This document shows, piece after piece, positions 15,671-25,184 of a stretch of 64,000 bases of DNA. Below the pieces are notes generated by a model. The model had not been told where the DNA came from. It worked only from the letters and a program-made list of their open reading frames with translations, and made no database searches. A program made the position numbers and the translations under genes. The stretch comes from an uncultured Clostridia bacterium (GTDB lineage: Bacteria > Bacillota > Clostridia > Christensenellales > Borkfalkiaceae): positions 20,826 to 84,825 of the forward strand of contig CAMUNT010000001.1 of NCBI GenBank assembly GCA_947090365.1, in the 5' to 3' direction. Within the stretch, counting starts at the first letter, position 1; every line of letters starts with the position of its first letter.

Positions 15671-16549
15671 ATGGGGTTCAGAACTGTAATTGTTAATTCG
15701 CGTTGTAAACTTGAGTTTCGTTTAAATTATTTAATTATTCGCGGAGAGCAGGAACGAAGAATTATTTTAAATGAAATAAATACAATTATTATTCAAAGTA
15801 CCGCAATATCGCTTACGGCCGCACTTCTGTGCGAATTAATGAAAAATAACGTCAAAGTTATTTTTTGCGACGAAAAAAATAATCCTCAATCCGAACTGAT
15901 TCCATATTATGGCGCGCACAATACGTCTAAACGATATAAAACACAGTTAATGTGGCAGGAAGATACAAAACGTAGTGTTTGGCGGGCAATAATTAAACAA
16001 AAGATTGAAAATCAGGCCGGAAATCTTTTAAAGTACGGTTTTTCTTCCGAATATGAATTGTTAAACAATTATAAAAACGACGTACAGTTAGGAGATATTT
16101 CAAATAGGGAGGGACATGCGGCAAAAGTATATTTTAATTGTATGATGCCGTCAGGTGAAAATCGCCGTTCGGGCGGGTTCATTAATGGTTGCTTGAATTA
16201 TGGATATGCGATATTGCTGTCAATTTTCAATAGGGAGATTGTAGCTTGCGGATATCTGACACAACTCGGGATTTGGCATGACAATGAATTTAATCCGTTT
16301 AACCTTTCCTGTGATTTAATGGAGCCGTTGCGTCCTGTGGTAGATTTTACTGCATTCTCTTTGGAATTCGGAGACGAAGCTTTTAAAAAGAAAATGGTAA
16401 ATATTTTGAATTATCAGACTGTTATTAACGATAAAAAAACAACACTCGATATTGCTATCAGGCAATACGTTCACAGTGTAATGGGAGCTATGGAAAAGAA
16501 TGATGAATCTTTGATTTGTTTTCCCAAAGTTATAAGTTTTAATGAATAA
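15671..16549 (+). CDS. cas1: CRISPR integrase Cas1 (type II)
   Basis: 292 aa. Conserved metal-binding positions are visible: the glutamate in REGHAAKVYF (~residue 149), the histidine in LGIWHDNEF (~residue 206) and the acidic cluster in SCDLMEPLRPVVD (~residue 220). Cas1 with Cas2 integrates new spacers at the leader end of the array. The start is one base after the cas9 stop and the end overlaps cas2 by 8 bp, so all four cas genes form one translationally linked operon. Confidence 0.96.
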   Translation: MGFRTVIVNSRCKLEFRLNYLIIRGEQERRIILNEINTIIIQSTAISLTAALLCELMKNNVKVIFCDEKNNPQSELIPYYGAHNTSKRYKTQLMWQEDTKRSVWRAIIKQKIENQAGNLLKYGFSSEYELLNNYKNDVQLGDISNREGHAAKVYFNCMMPSGENRRSGGFINGCLNYGYAILLSIFNREIVACGYLTQLGIWHDNEFNPFNLSCDLMEPLRPVVDFTAFSLEFGDEAFKKKMVNILNYQTVINDKKTTLDIAIRQYVHSVMGAMEKNDESLICFPKVISFNE

Positions 16550-16862
16550 TAGGTTTATGAGATTATTGTTATTTTTTGATTTGCCTATGGAAACGGCAAA
16601 AAATAGGCACGATTATGCCGTGTTTCATAAATTTCTTATTAAAAACGGCTTTATAATGATGCAAAAATCAGTGTATTCGAGATTGGTCGTAAACAACGTT
16701 ACAAGTATTGCAGTTAAAGAAAAAGTTGCAAAAAATCTTCCGCCCGAGGGAATCGTAGAATTGCTTGAAGTTACGGAAAATCAATTTTGCCGTATTGAAT
16801 ATCTGGTAGGGGAAAAACAAACGATCGTTGAAGAAAGCTTAGATAGGATTATTGAGATATGA
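16542..16862 (+). CDS. cas2: CRISPR-associated protein Cas2
   Basis: 106 aa ferredoxin-fold protein. The first beta strand LLLFFDLPMET ends in the conserved aspartate, and the KFLIKNGFIMMQKSVYSR segment matches the family. Cas2 dimers bridge Cas1 dimers in the spacer integration complex. It overlaps cas1 by 8 bp and csn2 by 4 bp. Confidence 0.96.
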   Translation: MNNRFMRLLLFFDLPMETAKNRHDYAVFHKFLIKNGFIMMQKSVYSRLVVNNVTSIAVKEKVAKNLPPEGIVELLEVTENQFCRIEYLVGEKQTIVEESLDRIIEI

Positions 16863-17551
16863 TAACTGTAGCAAACCCTTATTATCAAACTAAAATCGAA
16901 ATATCGCCCGAAAATGTTTTGCTATTAATTATAGAAAATCCGGATGAATATTTTAAAACTGTATGTGAATTGCAAAAAGCAATGGAAGGTGAACAATCCG
17001 ATTTTACTTTTTGGGATGGAGTAACGCAATTGCAACCGAATAAATTCGGAGAATTGCTTTTAAGTGTCTTTTCATTTGAATTATCGGATAGAAAAATTTT
17101 AAATATGTTATACAAAAAGTTGCAGAAAAATTTTTTAGACGGCGAATTTATAGTGAAGTTTAACGCTCTTAATGCGCAAATCGGTGTTTTTTTACAGTCG
17201 ATTTGTCAAACGGTTGACTTTTCATTGGATTATTCCGAATTGGTTTTGGAAGACTTATTAAAGGTATGTAACGTAAAGCCGACAAAAGTTTACGAGTCGT
17301 TTTTAGAAAAATTGATTTGCTATATAAATATCTTTACCGAACTCAAGAACATTAAATTTTTTATTTTTATCGGGTTGAAAGATATCTTGTCGGATGAGAA
17401 TTTGACTTTGCTTTATCAGCATTGTGTTTTGCAAAATATTGGGCTACTTTTAATTGAAAGTTCTAAAAAGCGAAATCTTTTGCCTAAGGAACGTGCAATA
17501 ATTATTACGGACGATTTGTGTGAAATAGTTGAAAATTTTGGTAAAAAGTGA
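16859..17551 (+). CDS. csn2: Csn2, type II-A adaptation protein
   Basis: 230 aa, the shorter Csn2 size class. Csn2 is a ring-forming, calcium-dependent, DNA-end-binding protein required for spacer acquisition in II-A systems. Recognition rests on position (directly after cas2 and before the array), size and the pattern of the C-terminal half (FFIFIGLKDILSDENLTLLY, then IGLLLIESSKK). Its presence makes the locus II-A. The last ~20 bases of the gene carry the -35 of the array promoter. Confidence 0.9.
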   Translation: MITVANPYYQTKIEISPENVLLLIIENPDEYFKTVCELQKAMEGEQSDFTFWDGVTQLQPNKFGELLLSVFSFELSDRKILNMLYKKLQKNFLDGEFIVKFNALNAQIGVFLQSICQTVDFSLDYSELVLEDLLKVCNVKPTKVYESFLEKLICYINIFTELKNIKFFIFIGLKDILSDENLTLLYQHCVLQNIGLLLIESSKKRNLLPKERAIIITDDLCEIVENFGKK

Positions 17552-17604
17552 TATGATGAAGAAAATAACCGTACGGCAGTACGAGCTTTTGAATGCAATT
17601 TGAG
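17529..17604 (+). promoter_or_regulatory. CRISPR leader: pre-crRNA promoter and leader-anchoring sequence
   Basis: TTGAAA (17529-17534), 17 nt, TATGAT (17552-17557), so transcription should start near 17564. The -35 lies inside csn2, and only 53 bp separate csn2 from the array. The last seven bases before repeat 1 are ATTTGAG (17598-17604), the leader-anchoring sequence described for streptococcal II-A arrays, which directs Cas1-Cas2 integration. Confidence 0.85.
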
Positions 17605-18690
17605 GTTTGAGAGCTTTGTTATTTTGAAATGTAGTGAAACTAGTAAAACAACTCACAATCGCCCATACGAGTTTGAGAGCTTTGTTATTTTGAAATGTAG
17701 TGAAACTGCCTTTATCGCAAGTGTTGGAATACGGCGGTTTGAGAGCTTTGTTATTTTGAAATGTAGTGAAACATTAAAGTATATTTGCAACTCGATATTT
17801 TCGTTTGAGAGCTTTGTTATTTTGAAATGTAGTGAAACCATTGCCTTAGCAAGCGTATTCATAAGATTGTTTGAGAGCTTTGTTATTTTGAAATGTAGTG
17901 AAACTTATGGGCTTGTTTGCGTCGGTCGTTTTCAGTTTGAGAGCTTTGTTATTTTGAAATGTAGTGAAACGCGTGCGCCCGTCCGTTTTGCTTGATATGT
18001 GTTTGAGAGCTTTGTTATTTTGAAATGTAGTGAAACTATTATTATACGCAGTCTTCTGATTCAATTGTTTGAGAGCTTTGTTATTTTGAAATGTAGTGAA
18101 ACTTTATTGTGAGAGAGTGTATAATCTCATATGTTTGAGAGCTTTGTTATTTTGAAATGTAGTGAAACATGGCGTCGTCTATTCTATGCCGCGATACAGT
18201 TTGAGAGCTTTGTTATTTTGAAATGTAGTGAAACTTACAAGGAAGCCGACCCGAACGCCTTTCAGTTTGAGAGCTTTGTTATTTTGAAATGTAGTGAAAC
18301 CAGGCTCTTCGGCGGTTTGAAATCCTGTTTGTTTGAGAGCTTTGTTATTTTGAAATGTAGTGAAACGCGTTCGCCGGTTGCAAGCGTTTTAACGCCGTTT
18401 GAGAGCTTTGTTATTTTGAAATGTAGTGAAACTGACGGCTTTATTACCCGTCGCGCTGATTCGTTTGAGAGCTTTGTTATTTTGAAATGTAGTGAAACTG
18501 GAAGAGCTTGAACGGAAGCTCAAAGAAAGTTTGAGAGCTTTGTTATTTTGAAATGTAGTGAAACTATCAATATTATATGTGTGTTAGCTGTCACGTTTGA
18601 GAGCTTTGTTATTTTGAAATGTAGTGAAACGGATGACGAGTGATTAGAGGTGCAATTATGGTTTGAGAGCTTTGTTATTTTGAAATGTAG
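17605..18690 (+). CRISPR. Type II-A CRISPR array: 17 repeats, 16 spacers
   Basis: The 36-bp repeat starts GTTTGAGAGCTTTG and ends GAAATGTAGTGAAAC; every spacer is exactly 30 bp (period 66). Sixteen repeats are identical. The 17th, at 18661-18690, lacks its last six bases and runs straight into unrelated sequence. The repeat pairs with the tracrRNA anti-repeat upstream of cas9, which sets the plus strand as crRNA strand. Spacers show no match to the rest of this window by eye. The short ORFs that appear across the array are artefacts of the 66-bp period, which is divisible by three. Confidence 0.99.
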
Positions 18691-18938
18691 ACCTGTCTGA
18701 TGAGGATAACGGATTTATTTTAAGCGTTAGTTTTTATGATGAAGCATTTAAGCAATACGATTATTTTAAAGATTATGAGCTGTATTACGTAAATTCAATT
18801 GAAATAAAATATAAAACAGAATACGACGGCTTGTATTCGACTAAAGCGTTTGCGGAATACAAACATATAGTGTATGAAATTGATTTATTGACCGTTGAAG
18901 AAAATTATACGGATATATTCGATAAACTTTTTTCATAG
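18687..18938 (+). pseudogene. 3' gene remnant fused to the truncated last CRISPR repeat
   Basis: An open frame without any ATG runs from inside the last repeat to TAG 18936-18938 (84 codons). Its content is protein-like: acidic and aromatic, with segments such as SFYDEAFKQYDYF and VYEIDLLTVEENYTDIF. It resembles the C-terminal part of a small acidic protein, perhaps an immunity-type protein, but I cannot assign it. The 5' part appears to have been lost when the distal end of the array reached its present position. Confidence 0.6.
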
Positions 18939-18954
18939 ATAACGTAATAAAGCG

Positions 18955-18980
18955 GAGCCTGTCCGACAGGCTCTTTTTTT
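18955..18980 (+). terminator. Terminator downstream of the CRISPR locus
   Basis: GAGCCTGTC (18955-18963) and GACAGGCTC (18965-18973) followed by seven T. It would end pre-crRNA transcription. Confidence 0.88.
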
Positions 18981-19083
18981 ATTAAAAAATAAAATTTTGC
19001 GTAAAAAAGAGGAATTGGATTCGTCTTAATAATGTAGTGAAGTGTGTTTTTTGCGTGCTTCTCGATTTAAACGGAGGTATTTT

Positions 19084-20979
19084 ATGAAAAAGAAAATTAC
19101 AATTACTCTTTTGTTATGCGTGTGCGCAATTTTTTGTGCATTAGGTTTTACAGCGTGTTTCGGTAAATCAAACGAGAACAAAGTAACAGGCGTTACGCTA
19201 AACAAAACCGAGCTTACGCTCAACGTAGGCGAAAGCGAAAAGCTGACCGTTTCGGTCCTTCCCGAAACCGCTGTTTATTCGGAAGTTTATTGGTCGTCCG
19301 AGGATGTAAATATCGCCAGTGTGGATGAGACAGGCAACGTTACCGCAACGTCGCAGGGTACGACTAAGGTTACCGTTATGGTTAACGGAATCGAAGCCGC
19401 CTGTACAGTAACGGTAAAGCAGCCTGCCGATTGGGTTAATATTCACGACGGTAATTCCGGGGCGGTGGATAAAATTACGCTCGCGGTGGGCGGTGAAGAA
19501 ACGTTTACTGCCACTATTTATCCCGAGAATTCAACTTCCGAAGTTGAATGGTCGGTAGATTTGCCTGAAGTGGCGAGCGTCGACAACGGAAAAGTTACCG
19601 CTTTATCCCAGGGCATAGCTATCGTTACGGCAACTGCGGACGGGGTCAGCGACAGCATTACCGTCACCGTTACGGAGGACGGAGTACAATACAGTATAAG
19701 CGATGACGGTCAGAGCTATACCGTCGTGGGGATTTACGCCGCGCTTGTTGAAAAGGCGAAAACGGAAGTTGTTGTTGCATCCGAATTTAACGGAAAGCCT
19801 GTTACAAGTATAGGTAATTTCGCATTTTATCTTATGAGAGAGCTTGTAAGTATAAAGTTGCCTGCAAGCGTTACTGTTTTCGATGAGTCACAGCTCATTG
19901 GTTGCACTGCACTCGAAAGCATTGCGGCAGACGAAGCCAATACCGTATTTACTACCATTGACGGAGTGCTTTATAACAAGGCGTTGACGGAAATTATTTA
20001 TGTTCCTATAAGTATAAAGGGAGAAGTGACCGTACCGCAGACGGTAACTGCAATAGGTTCCGGCACGTTCAAAGACCGCGTTAATATGACAAACGTTATA
20101 TTGCCCGACAGCATTACTTCAATCGGTAATTCGGCCTTTTCGGGTTGCACAGGTTTACATAGCTTTACTGTTCCCGAAAACGTAACGAAAATAGATAGCT
20201 ACGCGTTTTCCGGCTGTGTTAAATTGTGGGAGATTTACAATCTTTCCGATTTGGAAATTGTGACCGGTGGCGACGACTGGACTGCTACTCATGGTATGAT
20301 TGGTATGTACGCGCTCAAAGTTTTCACTGACGAAAACGAGCCGAGCGGTTTAAATTATACCGACGACGGCTACGCCTTTTATACTTTGAACGATAAAGTT
20401 TATCTCGTCGAATATACGGGTAGCGAAACAGAATTACAGCTGCCTTTGGGATATAGAGGTGAAAATTACGAAATAGGACAATACGCTTTCTACGGCTGCG
20501 AGAATATAACGAGTGTTTCTATTACCTATAAAGTGACGGCAATCGGCGCGTATGCTTTTTATGATTGCGTAAATCTTGTAAGGGTGGGTATCGGAAGCGG
20601 TGTTGAAAGTATTGGGGATTATGCTTTTCATAATTGCAACAAGCTTGAAAGTATAAATATACCCGACGGAGTGAAAAGCGTAGGTGAATTTGCGTTTGAA
20701 TCCTGCGACAGCCTTACAAGCGCGGTTGTCGGCAACGGCTTAACGAAAATCAGCGACGGTATGTTCTATGGATGTAGCGCATTGCAGAAAATAACTTTAC
20801 AAAATAGTATAACTTATATCGATTCGAGGGCTATCTGGTATTGCACAAGCCTTGAAGAAATTATCTTTAACGGCACCGAAGAACAGTGGAATGCGATACG
20901 TAAATTCGAGAACTGGGATATACACTCTGCCGAGTATACAGTAAATTGTACGGTTGGCAGTGACGTAAGTAATATCTGA
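19084..20979 (+). CDS. Lipoprotein with two Big_2 Ig-like domains and BspA-type leucine-rich repeats
   Basis: 631 aa from ATG 19084 (GGAGG upstream). Signal peptide with lipobox FTAC, so C25 is lipidated. Two bacterial Ig-like (Big_2) domains follow at ~33-110 and ~120-198 (VTLNKTELTLNVGESEKL; ITLAVGGEETFTATIYP). Residues ~215-615 are LRR_5/BspA-type repeats (IGSGTFKDRVNMTNVILPDS, IGNSAFSGCTGLHSF, IGAYAFYDCVNL). Such proteins are surface exposed and often bind host or other cells. It is a single-gene unit with its own terminator and is the first of three lipoprotein genes in a row. Confidence 0.88.
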   Translation: MKKKITITLLLCVCAIFCALGFTACFGKSNENKVTGVTLNKTELTLNVGESEKLTVSVLPETAVYSEVYWSSEDVNIASVDETGNVTATSQGTTKVTVMVNGIEAACTVTVKQPADWVNIHDGNSGAVDKITLAVGGEETFTATIYPENSTSEVEWSVDLPEVASVDNGKVTALSQGIAIVTATADGVSDSITVTVTEDGVQYSISDDGQSYTVVGIYAALVEKAKTEVVVASEFNGKPVTSIGNFAFYLMRELVSIKLPASVTVFDESQLIGCTALESIAADEANTVFTTIDGVLYNKALTEIIYVPISIKGEVTVPQTVTAIGSGTFKDRVNMTNVILPDSITSIGNSAFSGCTGLHSFTVPENVTKIDSYAFSGCVKLWEIYNLSDLEIVTGGDDWTATHGMIGMYALKVFTDENEPSGLNYTDDGYAFYTLNDKVYLVEYTGSETELQLPLGYRGENYEIGQYAFYGCENITSVSITYKVTAIGAYAFYDCVNLVRVGIGSGVESIGDYAFHNCNKLESINIPDGVKSVGEFAFESCDSLTSAVVGNGLTKISDGMFYGCSALQKITLQNSITYIDSRAIWYCTSLEEIIFNGTEEQWNAIRKFENWDIHSAEYTVNCTVGSDVSNI

Positions 20980-21016
20980 TTTATAGCGAAAGTAAAAAAT
21001 CACTAAAAAATGTGAC

Positions 21017-21050
21017 AAGCAGACAGCTTATTTTAGCTGTCTGCTTTTGC
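21017..21050 (+). terminator. Terminator after the LRR lipoprotein
   Basis: AAGCAGACAGCT (21017-21028), loop TATTTT, AGCTGTCTGCTT (21035-21046), then TT. Confidence 0.85.
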
Positions 21051-21079
21051 TTTACTTTAATTGCCGTTTATAGTATAAT
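21051..21079 (+). promoter_or_regulatory. Promoter of the M60-like peptidase gene
   Basis: TTTACT (21051-21056), 17 nt, TATAAT (21074-21079). A small inverted repeat (GTATCC..GGATAC, about 21088-21104) lies in the untranslated leader. Confidence 0.6.
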
Positions 21080-21147
21080 ACTTGCGGTATCCGGATTGGA
21101 TACGGCATATAATTTAGTAAAGAAAATAGGAATAAGGAGACTTTACA

Positions 21148-24100
21148 GTGAAGAAAAGCAACTATTCAAAACCTATTAAATGGCGAAAGATTCTGGTTGC
21201 CGGTGTTTCGGTTTTATCGGCAATTGTTATGTGCTTCGGCGCTGTCGGATGTTCCTGTGACGGCGACAAGGGCGATACAATCGAAGTAGTAGACGGGGTG
21301 GGCGAAGTTCCCGTAGAAAAACCCGTTTCAAAAGAAACGACGTTACTTGAACCGACTACCGTCGACGGCTCCGTTCTCGACAACGCAGTCAAAAACGAAT
21401 ATGCCAATGCAACTGCCGTAGGTTTTTACGGTGAAGTAACGGACGGTAACGTTGCAAGGAATAAACCTGTAGCCGAAATGAGTAACGGCGGACTTCCCGC
21501 ATATCCCGTTTACGGAAAAAATCTTAACGTAGATACTAATGCGAAGAACGCACTCATCAGAGAGTCGAGCGCTTTGACTGCGACTGGTACTGCAAACGCG
21601 GGGGGCGGCGGTTATACCTGGATGGATAAGAACGGCTATCTTTACAGCGGAACGCGTCCCGCGACCGAAGAGAATGCTACGGGCAGACAGCTTTATCAGC
21701 ATACGGCTTCCGTAGGGCTTTACCGCGGTGATGTGGATCCCGAAGAGGCGGGTGTTACCAAAATCGTAAAAATGCGTCCCCGCGGTTACAGAGGTTACGG
21801 TGTAACGGGCATATACGCCCCCGCAGGCGAAGTTATAACGATAAAGTTATCCGGTGCCGATATGAACGCTACCGGCGGTTTGACGGTACATATCGGTCAG
21901 GCGCTTTATAACGGCCAGGCCAACAATATATGGGCCGCTAAAAATATGCCCCGTATTCCCCATCTTCTGAATACGATGCAGGTAAATAAAAATACTGCCG
22001 TTTACGACGAATCCGCTGACGAATGGACTGCTTACGTGGGCTCGTTTATCGGAGGTCCGTTATATATCCGTAACTCGGGCGCCAGCTTTACCGCTACTAT
22101 TTCGGGCGGTGTGGAGTATCCTCATTTTATTTTAGGTTATACGACCAAGGAAGAATATAACAGATTAAAAGAAAACTGTTCCGCACCCTACTTCGATTTG
22201 GAAGTATGGAACTACGGCGTACTTCATTCGGGGTCGAAATATTATGCGCAGAGCTACTCTTATGACGACCTTTACAAGGCCGCGGTTCTTTGGGAAAAGG
22301 TTGCTTCGGTTACAACTACCGGTTCAAACCAGGGTATCGTATTCCTTTACGAGCCGTTCGTTGCGGCGGGCGCGGCGGTTGCGTTCCCCGGCAGGAGTTC
22401 GGTCAACTGCCCCGAAGGCTGGATGGCGAATTCACTCAATTATAACACGATAGTTACTTCCGGGGGATGGGGTAACTTCCACGAATATCACCACAATTTC
22501 CAGGGCTACGGAGTCGGCAACGGCGGTGAGGTTACCAATAATGCAATGACCCTTGTATCGTATGCGCTGTTTACTAAAATATCCTCTAAGAGGGGTATTA
22601 TAGGCTACGGCTCGCAGGGGTTGGGTGGTTGGAACAACTATACCAGTGCAACCTGGGCGTTGGAGGAGACTTTGAAAATTGCCCGTGACGGCGAAAATCC
22701 CAGCAACGGCAATCAGGGACTTGCGCTTTATGCAACCCTTCTTCATAATTTCGGGCCGCACAACTTTATTCAGGCAAAGGTAGCGGGAGGCGGACAGAGT
22801 TATGCGGCTTATATGAATGCTTGGCAGAAAGTTACGCATAACAATATGTACTACTACTTCAACGATATATTAAAAGGTACGGGTATTACGAATAACGCAG
22901 ATTCGTCGTATCCTATGTTCGTTCCCGTATCCTGCGTATACCAGACGGGTAGGAGTATTACTGTCGACGGTGCTACAAAATATATCAAAACGATGCAGCC
23001 GTACGTTATTTCGCACGACGTGCCTTTTGAAATCGATCTTTCAAAATACAGCGCACCCGGCGGACAGTATGCAGGCGGAAGTATCGTAATTCCAGACGGA
23101 TTTACTTACAAAGTAAAGAAAGTAACACGCCCCGCGCACGGCAAGCTTGAAATTACGGATAATTTAAATCTTAAATATACTCCCGATGTAAACGATAATT
23201 CCGAAACTTCGGGACAGATAGTAGTAACGCTTGAGATTAAAAAAGACGATAACGCTTTCAAAGTCAACGACGTAGATCTGGTGCTTGAATTTGAATTATC
23301 GCGTGAGTTAAATAAGTCAACGCTTGAAAGAATGACGTACGCGTACTCGGCAGATAAAATGTACACTGACGCGACGGAAGCGTTCGGCAATAATTTCAGC
23401 GGATATACTTCTGTAGAGCAGATTGAACATTCTAATCCGACGCAGAACGTCAACACCGATATTTGGTACTACCCCGATAACGAGGCTAACCGTAACAAAT
23501 ATCCGGACGCGCCCGAACATTTCTTCCTGCACGAGAACACGGTTGACGTGTTAGACGGCAAGCTCTATTTCGAAGAAGAGGGTAAATACCGTATCTATCT
23601 GCGCGGACGTACGAACTGTGCGCTGTACTATTCCGATGACGGCGGTAAAACCTACAAATTCGGAGCAAAAATTACGAAAGACAGCCCTGCCGCGCCAGGT
23701 GGGAAGACTTATCTTTTCCGTCCCGACGATGAAAATACCTATTTCGATTTAACTCTTGAAGCCCATACCTGGATATATATTAAGGAAATACTTATCGTTC
23801 AGTCGTCACCGGTGGCAAGTTTTATCGGCGTAGGTATGCGCCAATGGACGCAAACAATGTTCACGATGGTTGAAAAGCACTACGCTGCGAACAATCAGGA
23901 AGTGGAAAGCGCAGACGCTGAAAATTACAGTTATACCGAAATAACGTACAACGATTTGAACGGCAACCCCGTTGCGGTTGAAGTGAACCGCAAAGACGGA
24001 GCTGTCGAGTACTACAAAATATCCGGCGGTAAACGCGTGCAGTCGACGCAGGCGGAAGTAACGTCTTTGACGGAATCGCGTCTTATTGCCCCTACGGTAA

Positions 24101-25026
24101 CCGAAAAAAGTCAGCCGTACGTAAACGCTTACAGAAATTCTTACGAATTTACCGATAACAGCGGTTTCGAATCCGACTATTTCTATAAGCGCAGTTATAA
24201 TTATAATTACGTAGATAACGTTCAGGTGGGCGTGGGTACGCAAAAAGTCGTAGAAGATCAGTGTAAAAACCTCAATCTGAATACAACCAGTTGGGGCGGC
24301 AGTGATTTGCAGGTTGTAGTTGACGGTATAAGAGATTCGGGAAATGCATTACAGCTTCATACCAACGGTGGCGTTAATGCTCAAAACCCTTTTACTCTCG
24401 TGGTTGACCTCGGCGAAGTTTACAGCGTAAACCGTCTTGTTCTTTACAGTCAGGACAGGGCGGACGCTTGTTTCCCGAAAGCGCTGAATCTTTACGGCAG
24501 TGTTGACGGTATAAATTACACTCTGATTAAAGAGTATTCGGATCTTACGCGCAACAGAAACGCGCAGACGCTTGATTTCGATGAAACGGATTTAAGATAT
24601 TACAAAGTAGAAATCACGCAGTCAATGAATAAGTTTATCATTGTACGTGAACTCGAAATGTGGCATATCAACGAAATCAGTGGCGGTACGAATATCAATC
24701 CCGACAACTCAAATCTGATTTTCAGCGGCGATTGGAAGATAGAGCAGGCATTCAGCACTTTCGGTCACGTTTACGTCGGTAAAAAAGACGCAAAGCTTCT
24801 GTTTTCGTTCAACGGTTCGAGAATAGGTTTCCTGTCTTCTGCCGATTTCGGTAAAAATTTCGAAGTATATATTGACGGCAAAAAGGTAGATTCTATTAAA
24901 TTAAAGACCGATAACGGACCTACTCCGATGACGTATCTTTGCGCAACCTTGCAGAAAGGAAAGCACAGCGTTGAATTAAGGTGCATTGGCGAAGCTTCTA
25001 TCGATTCGATCGTAATATACGAATAA
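21148..25026 (+). CDS. Lipoprotein metallopeptidase, M60-like (mucinase/enhancin type) with F5/8C domain
   Basis: 1,292 aa with GTG start (AAGGAGA upstream). Lipobox AVGC gives lipidated C35. The gluzincin site HEYHH is at residues 445-449, with a third ligand candidate E461 in NGGEVTNN, the HEXXH-x11-E spacing of M60-like peptidases. These cleave mucin-type glycoproteins in gut and pathogenic bacteria. The upstream region (~200-400) is the usual beta-rich lead-in (GYRGYGVTGIYAPAGEVI). Around residues 1050-1180 there is a discoidin/F5-8C carbohydrate-binding domain (VNRLVLYSQDRADACFPKAL) and then a further beta domain to the end. The enzyme should sit outside the cell on the membrane. Confidence 0.85.
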   Translation: MKKSNYSKPIKWRKILVAGVSVLSAIVMCFGAVGCSCDGDKGDTIEVVDGVGEVPVEKPVSKETTLLEPTTVDGSVLDNAVKNEYANATAVGFYGEVTDGNVARNKPVAEMSNGGLPAYPVYGKNLNVDTNAKNALIRESSALTATGTANAGGGGYTWMDKNGYLYSGTRPATEENATGRQLYQHTASVGLYRGDVDPEEAGVTKIVKMRPRGYRGYGVTGIYAPAGEVITIKLSGADMNATGGLTVHIGQALYNGQANNIWAAKNMPRIPHLLNTMQVNKNTAVYDESADEWTAYVGSFIGGPLYIRNSGASFTATISGGVEYPHFILGYTTKEEYNRLKENCSAPYFDLEVWNYGVLHSGSKYYAQSYSYDDLYKAAVLWEKVASVTTTGSNQGIVFLYEPFVAAGAAVAFPGRSSVNCPEGWMANSLNYNTIVTSGGWGNFHEYHHNFQGYGVGNGGEVTNNAMTLVSYALFTKISSKRGIIGYGSQGLGGWNNYTSATWALEETLKIARDGENPSNGNQGLALYATLLHNFGPHNFIQAKVAGGGQSYAAYMNAWQKVTHNNMYYYFNDILKGTGITNNADSSYPMFVPVSCVYQTGRSITVDGATKYIKTMQPYVISHDVPFEIDLSKYSAPGGQYAGGSIVIPDGFTYKVKKVTRPAHGKLEITDNLNLKYTPDVNDNSETSGQIVVTLEIKKDDNAFKVNDVDLVLEFELSRELNKSTLERMTYAYSADKMYTDATEAFGNNFSGYTSVEQIEHSNPTQNVNTDIWYYPDNEANRNKYPDAPEHFFLHENTVDVLDGKLYFEEEGKYRIYLRGRTNCALYYSDDGGKTYKFGAKITKDSPAAPGGKTYLFRPDDENTYFDLTLEAHTWIYIKEILIVQSSPVASFIGVGMRQWTQTMFTMVEKHYAANNQEVESADAENYSYTEITYNDLNGNPVAVEVNRKDGAVEYYKISGGKRVQSTQAEVTSLTESRLIAPTVTEKSQPYVNAYRNSYEFTDNSGFESDYFYKRSYNYNYVDNVQVGVGTQKVVEDQCKNLNLNTTSWGGSDLQVVVDGIRDSGNALQLHTNGGVNAQNPFTLVVDLGEVYSVNRLVLYSQDRADACFPKALNLYGSVDGINYTLIKEYSDLTRNRNAQTLDFDETDLRYYKVEITQSMNKFIIVRELEMWHINEISGGTNINPDNSNLIFSGDWKIEQAFSTFGHVYVGKKDAKLLFSFNGSRIGFLSSADFGKNFEVYIDGKKVDSIKLKTDNGPTPMTYLCATLQKGKHSVELRCIGEASIDSIVIYE

Positions 25027-25043
25027 CGTTTACGCAAATTAAA

Positions 25044-25072
25044 AAAGCCCGCGCTTCCGTGCGGGCTTTAAA
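25044..25072 (+). terminator. Terminator after the M60-like gene
   Basis: AAAGCCCGC (25044-25052) and GCGGGCTTT (25061-25069) with a short loop. Confidence 0.85.
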
Positions 25073-25097
25073 TATTATTTTTACTAAATGTTAACAG

Positions 25098-25126
25098 TTG
25101 ACAAAATATGTTATATATTATATAAT
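25098..25126 (+). promoter_or_regulatory. Consensus sigma-A promoter of the pectate lyase gene
   Basis: TTGACA (25098-25103), exactly 17 nt, TATAAT (25121-25126): a perfect match to consensus, implying strong basal expression unless repressed. Confidence 0.88.
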
Positions 25127-25184
25127 AGTGATAGTTTGATAATTTATAATTTTTAATCAGAATTATCAGATCAAGGGTGGTTTG

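Noticed and set aside
17600..18511. ORFs of up to 131 codons in both directions across 17600-18511
   Set aside because: They are products of the CRISPR array, whose 66-bp period is a multiple of three and keeps frames open; the peptide repeats mirror the DNA repeat.
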